A DNA stretch of 64,000 nucleotides from Maricaulis sp965242785 (GTDB lineage: Bacteria > Pseudomonadota > Alphaproteobacteria > Caulobacterales > Maricaulaceae): positions 248,001-312,000 of the forward strand of contig CBDETA010000004.1 of the NCBI GenBank assembly GCA_965242785.1, given 5' to 3'. How positions within the stretch are numbered: position 1 is the stretch's first letter; the number at the start of each line of letters is the position of its first letter. Below, one piece after another: positions 27,167-35,424 of the stretch. The notes under the pieces are model-generated. The model ran no database searches and had not been told where the DNA came from. It was given only the letters and a program-made list of their open reading frames with translations. A program made the translations under genes and the position numbers.

Positions 27167-28657
27167 TCAGGCCATTGCGGCCGCGCAATAGCCATTGATG
27201 AAGTCCTGGTGCGCCGGCATGCGGGCCACCGCATGCGCGATATTGGTCTTCACGCCGTTGAGCGCGCCACCGATCTGCTCGCGCGTCATCAGCCGCCCCA
27301 TCAGGTGGTAGGCCTGCGGCTCCAGCCTCTGGCCCAGCATCACCTGCACCCAGCTGTCCACCCGGAACAGATCCTCCCCCGCCTGGTAGGCCCGGGCCGT
27401 GTCACGGAACAGGTCCAGGCGCTGGGCGAGACTGTCGGGGATCGCCATGTCGCGACAATGCCGCCAAAACGCCGAGTCCGCGCGTTCGGTCAGCGTGTAG
27501 TGCAGCACAATGAAGTCGCGGATGCCCTCCATCTCGGCCCGGGCAATCGCGTTGAAGTGCCGCACAACCGACGGGCTGATCCCGCCAAAGGGAAAGGACT
27601 GGATCAGACGGGTGATGCCAACTTGGATCAAATGGATCGACGTGGATTCCAACGGCTCCACAAAGCCCGAGGACAGCCCCAGCGCGACGCAGTTCTTCGA
27701 CCAGACCTCCTCGCGCCGGCCGGTGCGGAAACGGATCGTGCGCGGCTCGGTGCGCGGTGCGCCCGGCAGATTGGCCATCAACCGGTCCTGCGCAGCCGCG
27801 TCGGAACAGAAATCGCTGCAATAGACGAGGCCGGTGCCGACCCGGTGCTGCAGCGGAATGCGCCATTGCCAGCCCTCCGGATGCGCGATGGCCCGGGTGT
27901 AGGGCCGCGCCGGTTCGGAACTTTCGGTCTGGACGGCCAGGGCCGAGTTCATCGGCAGCCAGTGGCTCCAGTCCTCATATCCGCTGCCCAGCGTCTTTTC
28001 GATCAACAGCGCGCGAAAGCCGGTGCAGTCGATGAAGAAATCCCCCTCGATCCGGCTGTCATCCTCCAGCACCAGCGCGGTCAGATCTCCGGTCTCGCCG
28101 TCCTGCTCGACCCGGGCGATCTTGCCTTCGACCCGCCTGACGCCATGACCCTCCGCCAGCTTGCGCAGATAGGCCGCATAGACTGTGGCGTCGAGATGAT
28201 AGGCATAGTTGATCCGCGCCTGGTCGGAGGTCGCGAACTTGCCGGCCTCCGCCGCCTGCAGCTCGAAGCAATAGGCCGACAGGTCGTCGGCCAGTCCCGC
28301 CGCACGGGCCTCCAGCCAGATATTGTGGAAATCGCCCATCCAGGTCGGTTTGCCGATCTGTCCGAAGGAGTGGATGTAGCGATCACCCTCTCGTGCCCAG
28401 TTCTCGAAGGCGATGCCCAGTTTGAAGGTCGCATTCGTGGCGCGCATGAAGTCGCGCTCATCAATGCCCATCAGGTGGTGGAAGGTGCGGTGTGTGGGGA
28501 TGGTTGCCTCGCCCACACCCACGGTGCCGATGGCATCGGACTCCACCAGGGTGATGTCCAGCAGCGGTCCAAGCTGGCGCGCCAACGCCGCCGCCGCGAT
28601 CCAGCCCGCCGTGCCGCCGCCGGCAATGACGACCCGCTTGATGGCCTGTCCCTGCAT
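27167..28657 (-). CDS. Flavin-dependent tryptophan halogenase family protein
   Basis: This 496-residue enzyme belongs to the PrnA/RebH flavin halogenases, which use FADH2, oxygen and halide to halogenate an aromatic carbon. It has the FAD motif GGGTAGW at residues 13-19, VGEATIP at 48-54, catalytic Lys79 in ATFKLG, the family motif GWQWRIP at 262-268 and catalytic Glu337-Ser338 in EPLESTS. All catalytic residues known from PrnA are thus kept. In Caulobacterales such genes are common beside TonB receptors and no halogenated product is established for most, so the substrate is open. It is last in the SapC-cupin-halogenase operon, nine bases after the cupin gene. Confidence 0.93.
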   Translation of the reverse strand: MQGQAIKRVVIAGGGTAGWIAAAALARQLGPLLDITLVESDAIGTVGVGEATIPTHRTFHHLMGIDERDFMRATNATFKLGIAFENWAREGDRYIHSFGQIGKPTWMGDFHNIWLEARAAGLADDLSAYCFELQAAEAGKFATSDQARINYAYHLDATVYAAYLRKLAEGHGVRRVEGKIARVEQDGETGDLTALVLEDDSRIEGDFFIDCTGFRALLIEKTLGSGYEDWSHWLPMNSALAVQTESSEPARPYTRAIAHPEGWQWRIPLQHRVGTGLVYCSDFCSDAAAQDRLMANLPGAPRTEPRTIRFRTGRREEVWSKNCVALGLSSGFVEPLESTSIHLIQVGITRLIQSFPFGGISPSVVRHFNAIARAEMEGIRDFIVLHYTLTERADSAFWRHCRDMAIPDSLAQRLDLFRDTARAYQAGEDLFRVDSWVQVMLGQRLEPQAYHLMGRLMTREQIGGALNGVKTNIAHAVARMPAHQDFINGYCAAAMA

Positions 28658-28666
28658 GCGTCCTCC

Positions 28667-29707
28667 CTACCGGTTGAGCCGGTTCAGCAATTGCGCGCGC
28701 AGGCGTCGCGCCGTCATCTCGTCCAGCGGGCCCAGAGCCCCGCGTGCGTGTTCCGGCAGGTGCGCCCCCGCACCGCCAGCATCCCCGAAAACGTAGAAGT
28801 CAAACAGCTCCCGCCACGCCGCCTTTTCCGATGCAGGCCGGTCGCGCAGGCTCAGCAGCCCATGCAATAGCGTGTTCATCGGCGTGTCCATGAAGGCGGG
28901 CACCGGGTTCCACCAGTAATTGATCATGGCGTTGAAGACCGGATCCAGCGCCTCGACCTCATGCCACCACAAGGCCGGATAGATCAGCACATCCCCCGGT
29001 TCCATGTCGGCGCGCAGGGCCTGGTCCAGCGCGGTCCGGGCCCGGGGAAAGCGCTCGAAATCGGGCGCGCGCCAGTCGACCATGGTCACCACCTGTCCGC
29101 CCGGTGTCGGCTCCAGCGGACCGGGATACATGTTGGCCGCCTGATCTGGCGGGAACAGGGTGAAACGCCGCTTTCCGGCGACACAGCAGGCAATGTTGTT
29201 GGACATGTCCCAGTGGGCCGCCGCCGTGGTGCGATTGCCCATCCACAGGCTCATCACCGGCCGGAACTCCTGCAGCAGCGGCACCCCGGCCGACAGGTCA
29301 TTCTCGGCCCGCAGGCCCGGCAGGAAGGCATCGACGTCAGTCGAACCGACATAGAGCGAGGGGGCGTCTGCGGCGCCCGCGACAGACCGGATCTCGTCCC
29401 GGACGGCCTTGAGCGCCGTCCGCCCGGCCTCGAAATTCAGGCCCGTCAGCGTGTCATTGTAGAAGAAGCGGCCGCCGATCTCCGGCCCCCCGCGATAGGC
29501 CGTGACGGGACGTCCGGCATCAAAGCGGGCCAGATAATCCATCACCGCCATGGCGGATTGCCGGGCGGCTTGGACAACCGGCCAGTCTCGAACGAGGCCA
29601 CGCAGCAGGACCGGTTCGCCAGCCTGGAGCAAGGCCTCGATCCCGGCCGCGCCAAGACCGGTCCCGGCCTGTTCATTCACACAGCGTTCGATCGTATCGA
29701 GAGCCAT
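28667..29707 (-). CDS. Cupin-8/JmjC-like Fe(II) oxygenase domain protein
   Basis: The 346-residue protein belongs to the cupin_8 group related to FIH-type 2-oxoglutarate hydroxylases. The likely iron ligands are His165 and Asp167 (AAHWDMSNN) and His249 (ALWWHEVEA). CVAGKRRFTLFPP is the conserved strand after the first ligands. A C-terminal helical part follows. It would hydroxylate or bind a small molecule or protein side chain; no substrate is known for this group. It sits between the SapC and halogenase genes with gaps of 15 and 9 bp, so the three are probably translated together. Such sets recur near TonB receptors in carbohydrate-degrading Caulobacterales and Xanthomonadales. Confidence 0.88.
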   Translation of the reverse strand: MALDTIERCVNEQAGTGLGAAGIEALLQAGEPVLLRGLVRDWPVVQAARQSAMAVMDYLARFDAGRPVTAYRGGPEIGGRFFYNDTLTGLNFEAGRTALKAVRDEIRSVAGAADAPSLYVGSTDVDAFLPGLRAENDLSAGVPLLQEFRPVMSLWMGNRTTAAAHWDMSNNIACCVAGKRRFTLFPPDQAANMYPGPLEPTPGGQVVTMVDWRAPDFERFPRARTALDQALRADMEPGDVLIYPALWWHEVEALDPVFNAMINYWWNPVPAFMDTPMNTLLHGLLSLRDRPASEKAAWRELFDFYVFGDAGGAGAHLPEHARGALGPLDEMTARRLRAQLLNRLNR

Positions 29708-29722
29708 GGTCCGGTGATCCGC

Positions 29723-30445
29723 TCAGGCGGCCTCGCGCCGCAAATGCTTGAGGTCGATCAGCCGGTTCACATTGCCGATCGAGGCCGCGACGAGATAGGC
29801 CGAGCCGAGAAAACCGCTCTGGTTGAGGGCATCCAGTGCCGCCGCATCGAGGTTGGCCAGGCGTTCCTCGCTCACCGTGAAGAGATCGGGAACCGTGTAG
29901 CGTTCGGCATCCGTGATCGAAATGTCCAGCTGCACCGGCTCGATGATGCCGGCCTCACCGAAAGCCTCGAACATGGCCGGCGCCAGGCCGATCCCTTCAT
30001 GAATGCGCCGGAGAGCATCGGCCACACCGTCCAGATAGGCCGACTGACCGCCCTGCGGTTTGAACACGGCAACGCCTTCGCCGTCAGTCGCGATACGCGG
30101 ATGCTCGAGATCCACCTGGATCATGGCCTGCGGCCCGTCTTCGCCGTCCTTGGTGAGTCCGATCAGGAACGGGCCCCGCGCATGGATCGCCGGCACATAG
30201 CGCGCCTGCCAGTGGCTGCCGTCCAGGAAGAGGTTTTCGTCCCGGTCCAGACCCAGCAGGATGATGCACTGGAAGCGACCCTCGCCGTCCTGCCGGAAAA
30301 AGATCGGGTACTCGCGGTGCAACTCGCCGAACTCGGTCGGGAACACCAGGACCTGGTTGATATTGTCACCAAACTCCGGGCCGAAGCCGGTGCGGACGTG
30401 CAGGTCCTTGTGGGTGACATTGTCCAGCAGGGCATGTTGAGGCAT
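29723..30445 (-). CDS. SapC family protein
   Basis: This 240-residue cytoplasmic protein belongs to the family named after Campylobacter SapC, whose function is unknown. The conserved family start LLDNVTHKDLHVRTG appears right after the ATG at 30445. YPIFFRQDGEGRFQ and LGLDRDENLFLDG follow, as in other family members. A ribosome site AGGAG lies 12 bases upstream, slightly distant; ATG 30481 is possible but has none. It is the first gene of the SapC-cupin-halogenase operon. It is separated from the TonB receptor gene upstream by a strong terminator, so the operon needs its own promoter or read-through. Confidence 0.85.
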   Translation of the reverse strand: MPQHALLDNVTHKDLHVRTGFGPEFGDNINQVLVFPTEFGELHREYPIFFRQDGEGRFQCIILLGLDRDENLFLDGSHWQARYVPAIHARGPFLIGLTKDGEDGPQAMIQVDLEHPRIATDGEGVAVFKPQGGQSAYLDGVADALRRIHEGIGLAPAMFEAFGEAGIIEPVQLDISITDAERYTVPDLFTVSEERLANLDAAALDALNQSGFLGSAYLVAASIGNVNRLIDLKHLRREAA

Positions 30446-30534
30446 GGGACGGTCCGGCTCCTGATGCAAACTGTTTGACATCGTCGGCCAATTGACGCGC
30501 CTGTTCAACCATGTGCGCCGAGCCGACCTGCCAA

Positions 30535-30572
30535 GGAAAGAAGAGGCGGCCGCCAGACGGGCTGGCGGCCGC
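30535..30572 (-). terminator. Intrinsic terminator after the Xanth-Caul TonB receptor gene
   Basis: Read on the minus strand, GCGGCCGCCAG pairs perfectly with CTGGCGGCCGC across five bases and is followed by a T-rich CTCTTTCTTTCC. It separates the receptor from the SapC operon. Confidence 0.85.
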
Positions 30573-30622
30573 AGTTTGAGGTGACAGAGGAAGTCACATC
30601 ACACAGTACGAGGGAACACTCG

Positions 30623-33600
30623 TTAGAACCGGTACCGGCCACCAAACACGTAGCGCGGGTCGAGTTCCTGGGCGAACCAGACATTGCTGGGATCACGCCC
30701 GAAGGTCCGAAGGTCCTCACCCGTGATGTTGATGGCCTCGAAGGTCACCACGAAGTCATCCGTGACATCGTAGGAGACATTCAGGTCCAACTGGGAGAAG
30801 GCTTCCACGAAGACCGGGTTGCGCGAGCCGCCACCGCGGTTGGTCGAGGACAGGAACTCGTCGCGCCAGTTGTAGGCGAGACGGGCCGACAGACCATGGT
30901 TCTCGTAGATCAGCGTGAAGTTCGCCGTGTCGGACAGGCCGACAAGGGCAAACTGGTCCACACTCGGATCGGCGCCGACATCAATGCCGACATCGCCGTC
31001 CACCATGGTGTAGTTGGCCTGAATGCCGAAGCCGCTGTCACCGAAGAAGTGCTGGAGCGCGATCTCGAGACCGTTGATCTTGCCTTCCCGGTTGTTGATC
31101 GGCCCCGTGACTTCGAACTGGAACAGCGGATCGCTGGCGTTCGGGGTCACATCATAGGCACCCAGCACGTTATCGATGAAGGCCTGGTCCAGGGCACCCC
31201 CGGAGAAGTTGGCCTGGAACTGGGTCAGGGCACTGGCCAGACCGAACTGGTCGATCAGCGCAGCCATCGTGAACAGGTTCACATCGGTCGGATCCGCACC
31301 AATGCCGGCCAGGGCCGTCAACGCATCCCCCGAACGGGTACCCGCGGCACCGGAGCTCGGGTCACGCAGGTCGAACAGGGTCTGCGTCGTCTGACCGGTA
31401 CCGACGAAATTGCGGACACGCTTGTCGAACACGCCGATCGAGACGTAGCTGGCATCGTCATAATACCATTCCAGCGACACATCGAAATTGTCCGATTCAA
31501 GCGGCAGCAGGCCGGCATTGCCGGTGGTCCCGGTCGCGATACCACCCAGGGCGGTCGGGCGCGGCGGGGTCTGGGCCGTGTCGGCAACAAAAAGATTGCC
31601 GAAGCTCGGACGGGCGATCGTGTTCGAGAAGGAGGCCCGGGCGATCAGGTCGTCCCGCAGCTCGATCTGGAAGTCGAAGGCCGGCAGGATGTTGTCGTAC
31701 TCGCCTTCCTGCGTCACCGGCTGGACCGTGTTGGACAGCTGGATCGTGAAGTCATTGTCCGACTGCCAGATGATGGCTTCCGGCACCGAGACCAGGGCGG
31801 TCGAGGTCACTTGCGTGTCCTCATAGCGCACACCGGCAACGAAGCTGGCCGGACGGCCCAGGACTTCGCCTTCCATCGACACCTGGGCGTAAGTGAAGAA
31901 CACGTCCTCCTCGACCTGGTTGAAGTCGTTATTGGTCGTGTTGACCGCATTGCCCATGGAGACATATTGCGAGGACAGTGCCTGGTAGAGATCAACCGCA
32001 TTGCCGCGGAAGGCCACCAGGGACGCGCCCGACGCCATCGGGTCATAGCTGTCGAACATGCAGGTCAGGCAGTATTCTTCCAGCATGCCCGGCGCGTACT
32101 GCTCGACATCGCCGACATTATTGATGCCCCAATCGCCCAGTGTCTGCTGGGTCTGGGTGCGGCGCTGGATCATGGTCGAGCTGCGATAGCCGGCCCCGAA
32201 CTCGAAACGGCTGCCATTGTCGAAGTCCCACGCACCGTCAAGCCGGAACTCGTCGACATCATGCTCCTGGCTGGAAGCGATGGTCCGGGCCACCTGGGTG
32301 CCAATATCGCCGGCATCCAGAACGCCATTGCCATTGCCGCGGATGGAGTCGTCAATGGTGATGGACTGCACCGGAAAGCCGGTGGAGAAGTCGAGGGAGT
32401 GCGCGGCAACCACCGGAGCACCCATCGAAATCAGGGTCGAGCTGACGCCCATCGGATTGTTCGGCAGGCTTTCCGCCGACGAGGAGTGGGCGTCGAATTC
32501 CAGCATGAAGCTGTCGCTCAGCCACCATTCGGCATTGAAGCCGATCGACTGAAGCGTGTCCTGGGTGGCCCGGTATTGCTGCTCGAACCCGGTATCCTTC
32601 ACGCCGGAGATATTCTCCTGCAGATAGATGGTCGAAGCGACCACCGGATTGCCGTCAAAGGTGAGATTGTTCCAGGGGCGGTTGAACCAGTTGGTCTGGT
32701 CAGTCCGCTGCTCGTCCACCTCATTGCGGGCATAGGTAAAATCACCGGTGAAATTGAGCCGGTCATTCGGCGCGAACTGCACGACCAGCTGGCCGTTGAC
32801 ACGCTCGCGCGTGGCTTCGGCGAGGTGATAGCGGCTATCATTGGGATAGGCGACCAGCTGCGCGGGATCCGGCGGATTGGTGATATTGGTCGAAGACGTC
32901 ACCCGGCCGTTCGCCGGATCCAGGAAGGCGCTGCCGCGTTCCACATTCCAGCCGTTCACCGTGCCGGAGCGCGAGGCGCTGTCGCGGCGCTGGAAGGCAC
33001 CGAACAATTGCACGCCGAAGGTTTCTTCCGGATTGGCCCAGCTCACCAGGCCGGTCAGTTCCGGCGTGATGTCGTCACCCCGATCAACACCCGTATCATG
33101 CACACCCGCCGCGCCCAGCGTACCGGTAAAGCCGGCGCCGGCATCCAGCGGACGGGCGGTGCGGATATTGATCGTTCCGCCGATACCGCCGGACGGGATC
33201 GCCGCACGGCCGGTCTTGTAGACTTCCAGCGTGCGCACGCCTTCCGACGCGAGGTTGGAGAAGTCGAAGGAGCGGCTGGAGCCGGTCGCAAAATCGGCCT
33301 GCTGGTCACCACCGACCGTGGCCACATTGGCCGTCGGCATGGTCCGGCCGTTCAGCGTCACCAGGGTGAAACCACTGCCGAAACCGCGCACGGTCACAAG
33401 CGAGCCTTCGCCGTTCACACGGTCGATCGAGACGCCGGTGATCCGCTGCAGGGATTCCGCGAGATTGGTGTCGGGAAAACTGCCGATATCCTCGGCGGAG
33501 ATAGCGTCGACAACGCCGTGCGCGTCACGCTTGATGTCCATGGCCCGTTCCAGGGAGCCGCGGACGCCGGTGACGGTGATCACTTCCTCGGATCCGTCCT

Positions 33601-33721
33601 GGAACGCCAGGGCGGGTGCGGCCACCCCGATGGCCATGGTGGACGCACCGGTCAGAAGGGCCAGACGCCCCAGGTGGCCGGCTCGACTGAGCAGAACCGT
33701 CTTGCTGGTTTTGTTCGACAT
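30623..33721 (-). CDS. TonB-dependent receptor, Xanthomonas/Caulobacter carbohydrate type
   Basis: The 1032-residue receptor has a signal peptide ending near APALA (residue 38), then EEVITVTG and the group signature VRGSLERAMDIKRDA. The plug follows with DTNLAESLQRITGVSIDR, VRGFGSGFTLVTLNGR and GGIGGTINIRTARP. The barrel ends in YRF. This N-terminal pattern marks the Xanth-Caul receptor family, commonly linked to plant or algal polysaccharide use. Downstream lie SapC, cupin and halogenase genes; upstream lie a hydratase, a pectate lyase and a TRAP carrier. Pectin oligosaccharide uptake is a reasonable inference but not shown. A LacI-type palindrome is present about 185 bp upstream. Confidence 0.95.
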   Translation of the reverse strand: MSNKTSKTVLLSRAGHLGRLALLTGASTMAIGVAAPALAFQDGSEEVITVTGVRGSLERAMDIKRDAHGVVDAISAEDIGSFPDTNLAESLQRITGVSIDRVNGEGSLVTVRGFGSGFTLVTLNGRTMPTANVATVGGDQQADFATGSSRSFDFSNLASEGVRTLEVYKTGRAAIPSGGIGGTINIRTARPLDAGAGFTGTLGAAGVHDTGVDRGDDITPELTGLVSWANPEETFGVQLFGAFQRRDSASRSGTVNGWNVERGSAFLDPANGRVTSSTNITNPPDPAQLVAYPNDSRYHLAEATRERVNGQLVVQFAPNDRLNFTGDFTYARNEVDEQRTDQTNWFNRPWNNLTFDGNPVVASTIYLQENISGVKDTGFEQQYRATQDTLQSIGFNAEWWLSDSFMLEFDAHSSSAESLPNNPMGVSSTLISMGAPVVAAHSLDFSTGFPVQSITIDDSIRGNGNGVLDAGDIGTQVARTIASSQEHDVDEFRLDGAWDFDNGSRFEFGAGYRSSTMIQRRTQTQQTLGDWGINNVGDVEQYAPGMLEEYCLTCMFDSYDPMASGASLVAFRGNAVDLYQALSSQYVSMGNAVNTTNNDFNQVEEDVFFTYAQVSMEGEVLGRPASFVAGVRYEDTQVTSTALVSVPEAIIWQSDNDFTIQLSNTVQPVTQEGEYDNILPAFDFQIELRDDLIARASFSNTIARPSFGNLFVADTAQTPPRPTALGGIATGTTGNAGLLPLESDNFDVSLEWYYDDASYVSIGVFDKRVRNFVGTGQTTQTLFDLRDPSSGAAGTRSGDALTALAGIGADPTDVNLFTMAALIDQFGLASALTQFQANFSGGALDQAFIDNVLGAYDVTPNASDPLFQFEVTGPINNREGKINGLEIALQHFFGDSGFGIQANYTMVDGDVGIDVGADPSVDQFALVGLSDTANFTLIYENHGLSARLAYNWRDEFLSSTNRGGGSRNPVFVEAFSQLDLNVSYDVTDDFVVTFEAINITGEDLRTFGRDPSNVWFAQELDPRYVFGGRYRF

Positions 33722-34384
33722 GCTTTCCTCCCCTATTGGCGACTTTGGGTTCGCGCCTGTCAGACGAACCCGCGCTGGCTGGAGCCGTGTCCGGTGTTCC
33801 GGACTTCGGCTAACGACCTGAGCGGATGTGCCGGCCGCATGATTTGGGGAGAACCGGACGCACGTCGGGCGTCTGCGTGCTTGGCGCCGCGCCCTCCCCC
33901 ATTTTTAATAGCGCTATCAATAATGATGATAGCAATTGTCTGTTTTTTGTAGACACGATTCCACCGTGTCAGCCCAAATCCGGCCATACGGCCGGAAGGC
34001 CACACACGTTCGGAACCGTGCATTGCGGAAACGCTCCAACTTTTGTCCTACGATGTCAATAGCTGTTTTTGCGGTCATAGAGCGTTTTTTGGCACGAGGA
34101 TGCCCCACCAGACCCGGCGCACCGGACCGATGCCAGGCATAAATTCATACCCGGGCAGCGGTTCTTAAATTGTCTGAGTTTTGATGCTGCGTTGCGTCAT
34201 TTTACGCACCGCGACCACCCGCTGAACGCGAATCGCTTAGAAATTATACGCGCTTAGGCTCCCGACGCGGCACGACAGACCCAAGCGCACCCTCGCGGCC
34301 GCGCGCAGATTACTGCACGCGACACAGGCACTGGGCATCGTAAAGAAGCTGCACAGGCTTCCGACGGCGCAGGCGGGAAATGCG
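33722..34384. promoter_or_regulatory. Long non-coding region upstream of the Xanth-Caul receptor gene
   Basis: This 663-bp stretch between two minus-strand genes holds no convincing gene. It has AT-rich segments near 33890-33960 and 34030-34095, the LacI-type palindrome at 33905-33920, and an inverted repeat GACACG-ATTCCAC-CGTGTC at 33952-33970. The length suggests complex control of the receptor, or an unrecognised small RNA. No T-tailed hairpin was found that would mark an RNA end. Confidence 0.45.
33905..33920. promoter_or_regulatory. LacI-family-type operator palindrome
   Basis: TTAATAGCGCTATCAA has a perfect ATAGCGCTAT core with a central CG, which is the hallmark of LacI/GalR operators, and one mismatch in the flanks. 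It lies about 185 bp upstream of the TonB receptor start. No LacI gene is present in the window. Confidence 0.5.
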
Positions 34385-35212
34385 TCAGGCCTGCATCGAG
34401 GCCGAAGCGCGCACAACGCCGGGTGTCTGGGCCGAAAGGACAAGGTCGATGTGACCGTACTCTCCGAAGGACACACGGCTGCTCGAGCCGACCGATGCCT
34501 GGTGCACACCCGTAACGGCGCCGGTCGAGATCAGGGACCCCGCCGGCAGGGCAATACCGCGCTCGCGCATCAGACGCAGGATGAATTCCAGGGCGCCGAT
34601 GGGACCGCCCGGCAGGGCCGCAGCCGTGGTCGCGCCCACGACTTCGCCGTCAATCGTCACGCTGGCCGGCAGGTCCGACCAGTTCTTCAGCCGCCAATCC
34701 TTGATCTCGGGCCCAACGATCAGTCCGAAGTTATTGCCAAAATCGGTGACCACGCAGATCGGCCCCAGATCATTGATCCCCGGGAAGGGGCTCGAGGCGA
34801 TCTCGACACCGATATGGAGCGTTCCGGCGACATCCCGGGCCAGATCAGCCGTGATCGGCGCATTGGTCGGAACGTCCTTGGCCAGCCGGATGACGAACTC
34901 GGCCTCGACCGCGGCGAAGCCGTCGGCAAACACCGGCATGTCATGAATCTGACCTTCGGCATGATCCCGGATCAGGCTGGAGAAGATCGGACCGACCAGG
35001 CGCTCGGCCCCGACGGCCGCCCGGAAGTCCGGCGGCACAAGGCCGATTTTCCAGCCCGCCACATTGTCTGGCCAGCGCGCAATCGAATGGTCCTGGATCG
35101 CATAACCTTCTGCCAGACTGGCCGGCAGGACGCCGGGATAATGCGGCAGGCCCACCGCACGCTGACGGGCCGAAACAAAAGCGTCGGAGATGGATTTCTG
35201 ATTCGGCGTCAC
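34385..35212 (-). CDS. 2-keto-4-pentenoate hydratase family (fumarylacetoacetate hydrolase fold)
   Basis: The 275-residue protein has the FAH/MhpD-type fold. Typical features are GYAIQDHSIARWPD near residue 45, GWKIGLVPPDFRAAVG, the metal ligands in AAVEAEFVIRL, and DLGPICVVTDFGNNFGLIVG. These enzymes hydrate or decarboxylate 2-keto acids with Mg2+. The GTG start at 35212 has GGGGA about ten bases upstream; a frame to 35278 would run into the pectate lyase upstream region. It is divergent from the pectate lyase and TRAP genes. A role in sugar-acid catabolism fits the context, while aromatic catabolism is the classical role for this family. Confidence 0.82.
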   Translation of the reverse strand: MTPNQKSISDAFVSARQRAVGLPHYPGVLPASLAEGYAIQDHSIARWPDNVAGWKIGLVPPDFRAAVGAERLVGPIFSSLIRDHAEGQIHDMPVFADGFAAVEAEFVIRLAKDVPTNAPITADLARDVAGTLHIGVEIASSPFPGINDLGPICVVTDFGNNFGLIVGPEIKDWRLKNWSDLPASVTIDGEVVGATTAAALPGGPIGALEFILRLMRERGIALPAGSLISTGAVTGVHQASVGSSSRVSFGEYGHIDLVLSAQTPGVVRASASMQA

Positions 35213-35424
35213 AGCGCATTTTCCCCGGTCTGACCCGCCTTGTTTCACGGCGGTTTTGCATGACGAAGGGGCTTGCACCGCCTCCGATTTGGGTTACGGT
35301 CCCCGAAAAGGAAACCGGTGTCATTTTTCACGGTATTCCCACAAGATCAAGCCGCAAGCTCAATTTCGCGGTATCATGCAAGGGCGTTCCAGGGGAAAAG
35401 CGGGACGCCAGGGAGGAGACAAGA

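Noticed and set aside
28961..30478. A 505-codon open frame antisense to the cupin and SapC genes
   Set aside because: It overlaps two genes with clear family motifs and looks like reverse-complement translation of them.
30581..33952. A 1123-codon open frame antisense to the Xanth-Caul TonB receptor
   Set aside because: The opposite strand encodes a receptor with all family motifs. The antisense frame has Arg/Gly/His-rich text with no domain and arises from the codon bias of high-GC DNA.
34012..34032. Third EcfG-like site (GGAAC-N16-CGCT) on the plus strand
   Set aside because: CGCT does not match the -10 element, and nothing on the plus strand follows for more than a kilobase.
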